From NCBI RefSeq assembly GCF_964340395.1, contig NC_135564.1, positions 11,748,391-11,812,390 of the forward strand: a stretch of 64,000 nucleotides of DNA. The letters run 5' to 3'. Source of the stretch: Glandiceps talaboti (Eukaryota > Hemichordata > Enteropneusta > Spengelidae). Of this stretch, positions 1 to 13,029 are shown in pieces (within the stretch, counting starts at the first letter, position 1; each line of letters starts with the position of its first letter). A program made the position numbers and the translations under genes. Below the pieces are notes generated by a model. That model was not told the DNA's origin. It ran no database searches and was given only the letters and a program-made list of their open reading frames with translations.

Positions 1-879
1 TCCGATTAAATCAACACATTTTTCTTCCCTAGGTTTTATCAATCAGATAATATTCATGTCTGTTTTATTTTATTTGGGGAAATTAAAAAGTGAGCTAACA
101 GGACCACAAAGGAATTTGTCCCCAAAAATAAAAGTGACTGGAACTGCTGAATTTTGAATATTACAGTCACCATAGATGAGTAATTTTAAATTTATTTAGT
201 AAATACATGAACAAAATAAGTATGTGTAAGTGACATGTTGCCTGGCTAGACTTACTGACATGCTGTCCTTTTAGCAGAGAATGTATAGGAAATGACCGGA
301 ATGCATTTTTGTAATACAGTGTGAATGTCTATAATACTAATGAATGACTGCTATAATGCTGTAAGAGTCTTAGATTACACAGAATATCAATGACATTGTT
401 TACAGACAATGAGTCACTATACGTTAATTCATCTTATCTTTGACAGGTTGAAATCTTTGACAAGTCTTAAATGATTCATCATATCTAATATCATGTCAAG
501 CAAAAACTATACATTTTATTCGAAATAACGATATAGTCTTACAGCAATTTTGAGAACATTTTGTTGTTAGCATTCATATCACATTATAGGGATAGTTCGT
601 AGTACATCTCATGAACCATAAGTCAGTGACAATAGAATTTTCTTACACAAATTTGGACAGTGGGACTTTTAAATTCAATCTTTTGGATCATTTCATAAAA
701 TTTATTTTTTCGGGACTCATTTCGTTCTCCATGACCTGTAAACATTTATTTCGAATTTGAAGACTTTCCTAGAATGTATGAACCTTTAAATTTGGAAATT
801 CAAATGTGGCCACCATTTGTGCTGAAGTGTAAAGCAATACGCAACCCAAATACGAGGGCAAATCATGCATTGTTTAGTA

Positions 880-1013
880 GGGGTTAACTAAGAAAGACCT
901 TACATTACAAATCTAGGTAATTTCAAATCAAACCCAGTGGAGTTTGGGAGGGTTCAAACTCAGACAGCAGTGGTAAGAGGCACATGAGCTAACCACTTGG
1001 CTACCGACAATCC
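880..1013 (-). repeat. tRNA-derived SINE, head fragment (family B)
   Basis: On the minus strand the piece begins near GGTAGCCAAGTGGTTAGC (A-box-like) and has GAGTTTGAACCCT (B-box-like) about 35 bp on, the spacing of a Pol III tRNA promoter. It matches the head of the fuller copy at 8544-8808 base for base over most of its length, including the TTACCACTGC-GTC block. It lacks the downstream body, so it is truncated. Confidence 0.65.
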
Positions 1014-3019
1014 CAAAAATGCAGATTTCTGGACTGTGTTGCTTTAGTTTTACCGTACTATACATAATGGCATATATTTCTCAAAGTTAATTTGTCATGG
1101 AAAGGTACTAAAATGGCAAGTTCATTGAAAACTTTAACAATTTTTGTGCTCTAGATCCTATCTTAAAATGGCAGCAATATGTAAATTAAGTACATTAAAC
1201 GAAACATGATTTGATAAACATGAATCATGCACACATGAAAATATGTAAAACCGTAAATTTTGATAGTGTGGTCTTCTAACAACTTGTTAATTTACAATAA
1301 TAATAATAATAATAATAATAATGACATCTAGCTATATTACAATAATATAAATTATCTTGCTTAGTGTTACAATCTCTTGGACAGTGACAACAACATTTAC
1401 ATAATATTTATATACAACCTATCACTCATAAATAAGCATTGAAGGAGTGAACAAAATAAAGGAAACCTCAGAAGTTTACATCGCTGATTTTCAATTCATA
1501 AATGCTGTGAATGAATTTGCTGGCTTAAAAAAAGTTGATCACTAGAATATCTAATAGTGTGAAAAATGTATTTTGTAACTGTTAGAATGAAAATTTTTGT
1601 TGTGTTTAGTTTACAAGTGTTAATGAGGATGAGACTGTCTTTATTTTGTCCATGTCATGGTTTTAAGTGATGACTTCAAAAGAACACCATTTCAATTCAA
1701 ACACACATGATCCTTGCTGATAATACACAACTTGTCTAGTAATCAGATTAAAAGAGCAAGTCAGACAAAGAATTATTCAGAAATGTGATAAATGAAGTAG
1801 TTTAGTTATTGATGTAAAACAGAATAATCCTCCAATAAATCCTATTTGTCCCTAAACCGCAATGTTTGAATACCACAGTCTTGGATAACTACTATCTTAT
1901 CAGTGGATCTTTACAGAATAAGATAGGATGTTCAGAACCATTTTTTTTTCAAACCTCTGCAAGACCTGTTTTTCAAACATAAATTTTAAACCAAATCTGA
2001 CTTTCATCTTTAAAATAAACTTCCCCCAAAACCTCTGACTTGCTTCTCTAAAATGACAAATTATAGTGTTCTCAAATAAAGCCATTCTCATCCATATCAC
2101 CTCTTTGACACCTTGCCATGAAAAAATGACATGTTCATGATTAAAGTAAACCTCTGTCTATTTTGTTGAAAATTGTTAGACATAATTGTTATCATAATTC
2201 TAACTCAAGCATTTTTTATATCCTGTATAATCTACAGAGTTCTTTATACTTAGACAATTATACAACAGAACAAATAAATTGTTTATTTTCACTAGAATAT
2301 AAAAACTTACATATAATAACAACATTTAACAACTACTGCCAGCCAGTTCAAAAGTTTCACTGATTTTTTCTGTAAACAGACAAAATAATCAAAACTTACG
2401 ATGTCGACTTATTAAAGCAACAACAGTAGCACACAAAATACATTTTTGTACAACGCCTAGCAAGTATATTCTTGCGTGGTATGTACTATCAAAAACAAAC
2501 AATAACACACATTATACACATTAACTTACAATGCACACATAAATAAAGCAATAGATACATCTCTCTAGATTTTGTTTAAGTTACATTTACAAATGTCAAA
2601 TCTGGTATTATGCCTACGTTCCCGATGATATAAATTAGACTATGGAATACAGTATTCTAGACTAGGATACAACCTAGACTAATATTCCATGACTCTGACA
2701 CAGGCACTAAGAATGTCTATGACTGTAGTTCTAAATAATTTCATTTACCCCCCCCCCCCCCCCCCAATATACTATCCTAGCTGTTGACACAATGGAATAT
2801 TTTGCATCAATTTCTGATCCCTTTTCTCTTCAATTTCACTACAGCAGACAAAAGTGAACAGTATTCTATACTATCTATTCACCTAATTATCATAACAAAT
2901 CAATATTTGACAATATGAATATTGATAAATGGAATTCCTGAACGTAAATTCTTTCCCATTTATTAAAATACTAGATTTTATGTCGGTGAATTTCGGGAAG
3001 TATGGAATTTTTTTATTAC

Positions 3020-3250
3020 AAAGGACTGTTACCATAGTTACTGCAAATGTAGGTCTTATGTTTACATGGTTACTGCAAAATTGGATGTTTGTTACCATAG
3101 TTACTGCAAACTTTGATGTGTTACCATAGTTACTGTACACTTAGATGTTTGTTACCATAGTTACTGCAAAACCAGATGTTTTGTTGCTATAGATACTACA
3201 GACCCGTATGTCTTGCCACCGTAATTACCATGGTTACTGCAAACCTAAAT
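3020..3250. repeat. Degenerate minisatellite, unit containing GTTACCATAGTTACTGCA
   Basis: About six diverged copies of a 30-40 bp unit whose core reads GTTACCATAGTTACTGCAAA, separated by AGATGTTT-like linkers. Copies start near 3028, 3063, 3090, 3121, 3152 and 3220. The reading frames here are by-products of the repeat. Confidence 0.7.
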
Positions 3251-4190
3251 GTTTAGTGTCATTAATTTGCCCATTTGTTTGTTAGCAATGATAACAAAAC
3301 GCAAAGACTGTCGACACAGCTTGACTTCAAACCTAAAATCACAATAACGTTGTTTTCTGACTGTTCACTATTTAGGAATCCTGGCATAGCACCAACAGTC
3401 TATTTCATGTATAACTTAATTCTTTTATGCATCAATTGAAAGGCGACTTTGTTCCCATTACACAATGACCATATATTCTGACAACTAGCCAAAAAGACCA
3501 TCTTTATGTGAGTGTATTTACTAACAATGCCGACTAAAGACACCTGAACCACTCAATCACAAAGACACTGTCAGTTCTTATAGTGCTATGCTAGTGTATA
3601 AATATTTATGAAACCTTCTCTTAATGTTTGCAATCAAAGCAACTAACACATCTCAAGTTTTATGGACCAACTTACTGATTTTACAAATGCTCAGAAAAAA
3701 CTCTTTAAGGTAATATATTACATTAACAAGTGTTTTTGTCAAAAGAGTTTTAGAGCTTTTACTTCTAATCAGAGAAGCGAAAGTTTCAGACTGGTAACCT
3801 AAAATGTACATTTTTCCTAACATATTTTTGATTCTGAAGAACTTCAAAAAGGAATAAACCTAGTAGTTGTATACCTATTACTAGGTTACTGGTTCCTTTT
3901 CATTTACAAAAAACGCAGCACCAAAATAAAAGTTAAATTTCGCACTGACAAAACACAATGCACAGGTTTGCTGACAGGTTAACACGAATTGCACTTAACT
4001 TGTAGTCTACTATGTTAGAATAGTCAGAAACTTTTGCTTGCTCAAATAGTATCAGGGCATAATGCCAGTTTGAACACTCAGTTACAAAAGACACTATAGA
4101 ATCATAAAGTATCTCTGAGTCATGTCTTACGTTAGCGTAGACAGTAGACTGTATGGAAACAGACCACACCTCAAAAATGATTTCTTTAAA

Positions 4191-4467
4191 TTACGCAAAC
4201 ATCTTACTCTGGCTGTCATCCATGATGTCATTTTTGATTGTTTGATGGCATTTGAAATTCCATACTGGTGATGACGCAGTACTGTCTGATGCCCCAGCTG
4301 GGTCAGGTCTTGGCCCCATCAGTTCTTCAGCAAAATATGCAGGTATAGTTTTCTCAGAGCCAACACATTTTCGGTATGCTTTGAATGGATGAAGCGGATC
4401 AGTCAGAAGGGAGTGTGTTGACAGCGAACCAGTATCCGGGATGAGACCTTCTAAAGCTTTAGAAAAA
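4191..4467 (-). CDS. RUSC: RUSC last coding exon
   Basis: This encodes FSKALEGLIPDTGSLSTHSL and on to a TAA at 4191. The acceptor is a long T-run ending CTCCAG. No SH3 signature is present. Eighteen bases before the stop, AGA|GTAAGA could serve as a donor (exon edge 4208), so a longer isoform with a downstream SH3 exon is possible; I found no such exon down to position 1. Confidence 0.75.
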
Positions 4468-6108
4468 CTGGAGAAAAAAAATAAACATGCTGATAAGTGG
4501 ATGAAGAACAAAATGAAAATGACGATAGATAAAATAAAACGTACTTGAACTTAGTAGTAAAACACAACAACTTATATATATTTATATGTAACAGAAACAT
4601 TTTGTCAAATTTTTCAGACAATTGTAAAACTCAATTCGCAGCAACTGCTTTTAGTGTTCATGGTCTTTGTGTTGACTGTTTAGTATACTTATACCCAAAG
4701 AAAATTTCTGGTAGGTGAAGAAGGCTGGTGATGTCAAAATTTGTCTTTCAATATCAAATTAGTATTCATAATTATGTAGAAAGTGAGTTTGCAGTATAAT
4801 GAAACAGACAGTTTCATTTCAGTTCACACAACTGAACAACGCTGTTATTTCATAATAGATGTCAGGCAGTATAATATTTGTTATCTATCAAGTGAAATTA
4901 AGTGCACAGAAACATACCTAGATCCAAACAAACTCCAGTTTTGTGATTTACTTAGACCCCTGAATTGATCAGATTTAGATCTTGTCGCATTCCTGTCTGT
5001 TACTCTCGGGGGTGTTTCTTTAGTGGATGGGACCTTAACATCCTGAGTGTTTCCAGCACTGACAAGTCCCCTCATCCAGTTCACAGTCCAGCCCTTTCCT
5101 GACCCACCTCCATGGTTGTCATCCATTGAGGAAAGACTATCATTTGGTGCACATCGTGACTGTGATTTGGTAGTGACTCTCTCATATGTCTTACGAGTCA
5201 CTTTCTTCATGAGTTGGAAGGGTGAAAAGAAGGACTTCTTCTCATGTTCTTCCATAAGTCTCTGTTTACCTTGCTCCCTGGCTCTCATCTCCTCTATGTA
5301 ATTGTATTCAAATTTATAGTCTAATCTGAATGGTAGTTCTGCCAGTGGTTGAACAGCAACCAATAGGTCTTCAAATAATGACTTTAATCCAGTGCTTGCC
5401 AGACGCAGGAATGCCTCCGGTTCATATAAGGTCTCCAGTGTATCTACAGACAAATTAAAGAAGACATTTACAGATATTAACTCACACAGCTACTAATTTC
5501 TAACTCGTAGAAATTGATACCATATGCACCTAATTTTTTTCAAACCTTCAACTTAGATATCAAGTACATAACTACAAGGCTAAATTCAAGCAGAGCAGAA
5601 TTCCAGACCAGTCAGATCTGAACATATAGGTTGCAAAGCCTGCATTCAGAATACACATAGTAAGTAAACCAAAGTAAGTAAGACACTGCTAAGACGAGGG
5701 CGAGATTAAAGGAAAATTAGGTGTCAAAAAGTAAATTAAAGGGGAACACGTCCACTCCATGAAATGACATTTTTATAAATTATGGGTTCTGGAGAGTCAT
5801 TTCATGATTTTTAAATCACCTTCAATTACTTGTGACTTCAGAAAACATCAAGTTGATCTTGTTCCTTTATTTGCTATTAGCTATTGTGGAAGTCAGCAGA
5901 AATAATGTATTCAAGTTGCACACTGAATATTCATGAGTCCTGAGTGCCTATACCCTAACAGTATAAAACGGCTCTCATGAATATTCACTAGTGCAACTTG
6001 AATACATCATTTGTGCTGATTCCCATGATGCAATAGCCAATAGCAAGCTGAAATGTAGTCTGTATAAGAAAGATGAATAAATAATAAAAAAATTAATAAA
6101 TAAATTAA

Positions 6109-6139
<31 letters not shown>

Positions 6140-9100
6140 ATGACTTACCTATCCTTGATCTGACATGTTGCAGCCACAGTTCCAAACAATTAGTGCTGAA
6201 ATAAAATTATATCAAAACTTAGCAATTAGAGTAACAGTTCACAGTATGAAGTACATACCTTTATCTTAATTCCCACACTTTTACTACACACAAGACAACT
6301 ATGTATTACATCAGGGATACACATATTAACAGTCTCCTGATCAAATACATTCGCAGGAGCAAGTCATCTCTTGTGGTCACAATCATAGGCAGACAGACAG
6401 ACAGACAGACAGAGTCTAGTAGACAGATAGACAGACAGGTAATCAGACAGACTGACTGACAGACAGACAGACAGACACACAGACACACAGACAGACAGAC
6501 AATCTTGCAGACAGACAGACAGACAGACAGACAGACAGGCAACCAGACTGACTGACTGACAGACAGACAATCTTAAAGTCAGGGCAGTCAGCTAGGCATA
6601 CAACTACACAACATAAATTTATGAAACAAAATTTCTGCAAAAGTCCAAACAAATAACCAACACAATCAGCTTGCATTCATAAATTCAGTTTCACTTTACT
6701 GCCAATTCAATATGGTTTCTCTTACAAAAACAATGAGATAAACTTCATGATGTATATTAACAAAGACATATTCCCTTTATGTTTGCTAAGCTTATCAAAG
6801 TTACACTTACTTGAGTAGTCCAAAGACAAAGCAATTAAACTTCATCATAGGTTCTGAGAGGTAGCTCTGCTGACATATATGTGATACAATTTCATGTAAC
6901 TGTCTTGTGCCTGGACCTGTCAAGAATCATATCAAAATATTTTCCCTTTTAGTTCATGTATACTGTATGTTGTCATAAGAAACCCTACAAAAAAAAAAAA
7001 AAAAAAAAACCCAAAAAAAACCCTACACACCACTACACATGTTTGTTGGTGGTTAATTTTTACAAATGGATCTCATTTATTTATTGGGAAAATACTTTCA
7101 ACACCTAAATATGACAACAACATATCCCTGCTATATATAAGACCACTTCTTAAGATAATAATACATAATAATAATGTTGGTGCTTATATAGCACTTTCCT
7201 ACCCAGTCTGGGTGCTCAAAGCACTTTACAATTATTACCCCTGGTTTGGATCTATGGCGGCAGAACGGCCCTTTATACTTCCTCAACTCCCTGGGGAGCA
7301 TACAATTCATTGCAGCTTTTATAAGCGTATAGGATTAAAACATTCACATTGCAATCTCTATCGTACCAGGTCCCCGATTATACAATTGGGTTGACTAAGG
7401 CACAGTCATGGTTCAAACCTTGCCCAAGGACTTTAGCCACTTATAAACAAATGACATTGATGGGGCTCAAACATGCAACCTGCAGATTCCAAACCGACCA
7501 CTCTAACCATTCGCCCATCATGACTCCACAAGATCAATTCTTAACTGATAATACTGGCAATGATAGGCAGATGGCAACTTTTATTTTCCGTTATTGTCCC
7601 CAATTTTGGTCCACAACACCAATTGAAGTGAACATAAAAACCTACTATTTCTAATGACAATAAAACTTGCAGCTATTAACCACTAACAATTCTCACTGTT
7701 ATTTTTTTGTTTACGAAAAAAAGTGACTTTTTTCCTTCCAAAGATCAGGAGTTTTCATCCATGGGAACTAAGTGACCTGAACAATGGGGTTCACAGTTTT
7801 GACCTTTAAATGTCCAAATGAAAACACTTTTAAAACCTTTTTACCACAACTACAACTAAAATGTGTATCTTACTGTGCACAATCAAATGTATTGTTGCAT
7901 GTAGTATGCTTGAATGAGTTTCAACATCAGACATAAGTAAACGGACTGAGACCTCCCACAGCAAGGAGCTCAGACAACTAGAGGTTTTAGTATTCATAGT
8001 GTATAATATGGGGTTACAAGAGGGCACTATCATACAAAGGGAGACCATGGGAACATAGTGCCAACTGGTGTGACAATCTATCTCCTTTTATCCAATACAG
8101 ATGTTAGTTGCTATCCGTAATCATAGTTTCTGGCTAGACAGGAACTTTAACACAACACAGTTAGAATGTTCATGGTGTAAACTTATAGTTTAAATCTGAT
8201 GTACTGAATGTCTGCTAACCTTGTATATAGTTTTGCTCAGTTAGCTAGGAATCCATTTGGACTACTGGGTGTTTGATTTCCTGTCATACAGGAAATGAGA
8301 TTCCAGGCTACTGTGCTGATCGGTTTCATTTTTGATAGTGACACCAGTAACTGACTTTTAAGTCATATTCTATATTAAAACTTAGCACGTATTTTGACAT
8401 TTAACTATAATATAAAGCACAGTCTCATTTCACGGACCATTATATCAGTTTAGTTGAAAACAGGTAACAAGAAAAATTACCCCACAAGACATATGCTATA
8501 CTACTGAATGTGTGATCTAGCCTCAGTGATAGATAATAAATAGTTTGATTTTGATTTTATTTATTTCATTTATTTACTTCTCGGATAACCAATGGGAGCT
8601 AGTCCCTGCTCCTTTGGTTCAGTGTTAGTGCAGGATCTAGGAAGAAACCAGAGTACCCAGGGAAAACCTGCATTGTACGGTAGAGTCAAACTGAACGACA
8701 CTCTTCTTACTTACAGTGTGGTAAATTTAACCAAACCCTGAATGGGTTCGAACCCTGACTGCAGTGGTAAGAGGCAAATGGTTTAACCTCTTGGCCACCG
8801 ACAACCCTGTTTTGTTTATACCATGCATCGGTAACCTTTAATTGACCAACAAATGAAAATTTCTAATCACAAAAAAATTTCATACCAGTAATTAGTAAAA
8901 CATAGCCTGGTACAAATAAAATTTGAGTGTAACATACAACGTCCATCATAGGCACACAATAAATTATTTTGACAAAGTATAATATATAAATTTTGATATT
9001 GAAAACCAACGTTAAAGACCTATGATTCAATCCCAGGTCGTTACATTAGTACTATCTTACCAGTGAAGACAAGGATTATACAGGAGTATTTCTTTAGGAC

Positions 9101-12100
9101 AAACGATTGTCATAGCTTTGTCACACAAATTTTATTCCCAATTTTGAACTACAGAGCCTTTAAAATATTACTAAAGTGGTAGCTAGATGCTGACTTGATA
9201 AAATTCCTTTGTCATTTCAGTGAAAATATACAACCTTGATTAAACTATTCATAGATTTTTATGCCCATGCATAATTTTTGATAGAACTAAAATTCATGTT
9301 AGTGTAGTATAAACTTTTCAATTTCTGACACAAACTAAAATTCGTATTCTGGAATTATTAGCACAAGGCATAACAGGGTTTTCCTGACATTTTAATATGC
9401 AAATAACTAAATTATGACATCAAATTGTATTTTATGCTGAAACAACAGGTTTGAGTTCTGCCGTGAGCAGGTGATGGGTCAATATACATTTATACTTTCA
9501 ATAGTAGAGAATAATACAGATACTTTTCAATATACTGTAAAAAATTACCCTCAAAAGACTTATAAATACACGTTATACCCCTACAGCCCCTGATCATACT
9601 ATATAGAATAATATTTACATTGTATGCTAATGAAAATTTACATCAAGCAATTTGAATGTACTCCATCACTCCAGGGCAGTATAGACCTATCTTGCTGGTA
9701 AACAACATATTGTAGGTGCATAGACTTGTTGGACCATCACTCGCGGGTAGTTTTAGAAATGTCTTCATAAACACCCTATTGTGGGTGTAGGTAGACTTGA
9801 TGGACTATCACTCCGAGGCAGTAGAAATATCCTCGTAAACACCACATTGTGGGTGCATTAGACTTGTTATCAGGGGTCAGTGCACCTAGTGTAACATTCT
9901 TACCAACTATTTACAACTAGCCAGTGTCTACGTATGACATACAAATTGCTGAAGACTTTCTATTCTGCCAGAAATAGTGAAAACTTTGATAGTACTGTAT
10001 ATTCAACTACATGTAAAGGCATTACTTTGTAGGAACCCGATCACAGCTGTAAATACATTTTCAGATAACATGTCCTCGATCAAAAAAAAAGAAAGAAATA
10101 TTCGATGTTGAGTTCGCGATTGATACTACTGAAACTTGAAAGAGCAGGGGGTAGATATTATTATTGGCTATTTCATTGGTGGGGGAGGGGGTGTGAGGGC
10201 ATTTTATTGACACAGGATTTTCTTAAACATTGGCCCTAGCAGCACACTTACATGTAACTGTAAACCTGTAAATTATCACTAAATATTTATCTCTGCTCAT
10301 TTAACTTGAAAACAAAAACACAAACACAGGTAGTGATTAAAATGCCTGCTTGTAGATGAAGATGAAGACAATGTACCAGTCTGGTAATTAGTAAAAATTG
10401 GTCATTGGGCAAATTTTCTAGTGGCGAAAATATCTAGGTTTACAGTATTTTAAAAATTCACAACTATACTCGATTGTTAAATGCATATTGCAGGCACATT
10501 TAACCACTAGTAGTACCTGCACCATGTATACTGGTAGCTAGAAATAGCATACATGTAATTGTTATGATATATCATACATACCTAACTTTGTGGTGGCTTG
10601 TACAACATTCCATAGAGTATTTTTAACTCTACCAACGATAACATTACGTATGTGAGGCTGAAGTCCATCTGATAATACTGTGGTGATAGCTGGACACAGA
10701 TATCTTAGCACCATATGACCAATATCAGGAGTGTAGTATGAATCTCCAAGCTTCACCTAAAATTAATGAAAATATGAATATGAATGTGAATATGATCCAG
10801 TTTCTGGTTGTAAATTGTATAAAATTATACATTGATATCTTAGCACCATTATGACCACTCAATATCAGGAGTGTAGTACGAATCTCCAAGCTTCACCTAA
10901 AATTAATGTGAATATGAAATATGATCCAGTTTCTGGTTGTAAATTAATGTATTATACAATTATACACTGATATCTTAAATAGCACCATATGACCACACCA
11001 TTTCAGGAGTGTATATAGTTATAGTTGTGCACCTGTGATGCAATCATTTATCACAACAAACTTATGCAATTATTAGAATGAATGCGGATACCCCATATTT
11101 CTATTTAATCTATTCAATCCAGGAGTGCTAAAAATGACAGGACAAGTTGTTATGTAGCTGTGCATGAAAAATACAAACAAAGTTATATGTACAGCTGCTA
11201 TGCCAATATTGGAACTATAGTGAGAGCTGTTCCTGGTTGGGGTTCAAGGAAAGGACAGATGTGCATAATTAATAATTAATATCTGATATGCACAGTGAGA
11301 TAATGATTTCTTGAAATTGTGACTGGAATGTAGATAAAGGTTATTGTTCTTTTTAGAATGATGAAATCAGAATAACCTCATAAATCATTTATTTATAGTT
11401 TCATATATAATTTAAGTATTTTTTCATTTTTAATATATCATCTTTGATACAGTATAATTACATTTCAATTCTTAGTACCTGCATAGCAATTTACCTCATG
11501 GTAGCGGGTCAAAATAGAACGTATTCTCACAAACGTCTATAGTGAAGCACGGGACGCATTTGAAGCGGAAGTTATGATGTTGACCAAGAATCATATGTTC
11601 TTTATTTTATGATGTGCCTAGGCAGTAATATTCTATTTCAGGTACCGGGAACTACGTCACATTATGATTTGGCCATGATAATGACTATTAAGTCATTGCT
11701 TTGTATTTAAGTTATATCAGGATTTGTGTATGACTCCTGAGTTGTTGACGAGTACTAGCTCACTCTACACTGTGCTACTGTAAAAAGATTGTCTGGAAGT
11801 GAGACATTTTGGCCTTTCTTATCTAACCTGCATGCAGCATACAAACAGTGAAATACCCTGGGGGGATATATCCTAGGTAATTTGAGGTACAAACATTTAT
11901 ACTCAGACAAACAACAAGAAACCACTGACAAATATAAGATTTATGAGACCACTGCACAAAGCATGGGTTTTAAAAGACAGTTAAATTTGAGTACCATTGA
12001 CGTCAATGGATAATTTCAGGACTGGGCTTGAATAATGATAACCTATGTGGAGTATAACATGTAATTTGGAGTACTTCCTATGAACTCTGGTTTAGAATGA

Positions 12101-12937
12101 TGGATGACTTACCTTTTCACTAGCTTGTCTACTTTTGCCAAAGTGTTCTAGTATAAGATCCACTGCAGAATTCATACCACTTACCAAACCTGTCAAGAAT
12201 TGCAAAAAAACAAACAAACAAAACATTCAAAATCTAACCAATTCTAGCTGACTTACATGTATACATGCACATGTCATCCATCCATCCATGCTAGGTCATA
12301 CACAATCTATATCTCATCTTGAGCTTATCTCCCTACATACAAGTTATACTTATCTCTTGCCTGACGGAAAAAAAATTGAAACAATATCAAAAAGAACAAT
12401 TTTACAATCATATATAAAATTTGCTATCAATTTATAAATTTGGAAAATGTTTAACATCTAATTGGAATAGAAAACAGCATACAAGATTAATGGCTGACAA
12501 AGAAAGCCTAATCAACTTATTGCATCATTTTCTCAAATAATCTACCGATTTTGAATCAAAGTTTGCCTTAAGAAATTGAAATGCTTAATCACATGATTGT
12601 TTCCAGATTAATTGCCTATATAACTCATGAGATCATCACATAATTTTTTCCTGTAATCATGTGATTGACTATAAACTATCATTCCTGTGATTTTTTGTTG
12701 TTCAATCATGTAATTATATTACACTGTTGAACATGATGTGGTAACTGGATAATCAAGAGAACCTTTTTCATGTTGATTTTCTTTAGATTAACTGTATTTT
12801 TCTTCACCAAGTTATAATGTTGATATGACTCACAGTAATCCTAATTACACCTCCCAACTTAATTATCAACTGTATAGTTTATGAACAGGGAGCCCAGACT
12901 TAGCTAGTTATGTATACAACAAAACAAACATAAACAA

Positions 12938-12979
<42 letters not shown>

Positions 12980-12991
12980 ACAGACAGGCAA

Positions 12992-13029
<38 letters not shown>

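Larger units (their letters stand above)
1..4190. other. Stretch 3' of the RUSC gene: UTR and repeats, no other gene
   Basis: No convincing coding exon is visible on either strand. Part of it must be the RUSC 3' untranslated region; the nearest AATAAA on the minus strand that I noted is at about 2957, so the poly(A) site is unclear. It also holds a SINE fragment (880-1013), an AAT run (1298-1322), a C run (2749-2765), a degenerate minisatellite (about 3020-3250) and a short hairpin (3848-3901). Confidence 0.6.

Noticed and set aside
3933-4169. A 78-codon frame just downstream of the RUSC stop as a candidate SH3 exon
   Set aside because: No ALYDF, no Trp pair and no acceptor in the right phase; more like 3' untranslated sequence.
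6306-6676. Cys/Val/Ser repeat frames
   Set aside because: Produced by the CAGA microsatellite.
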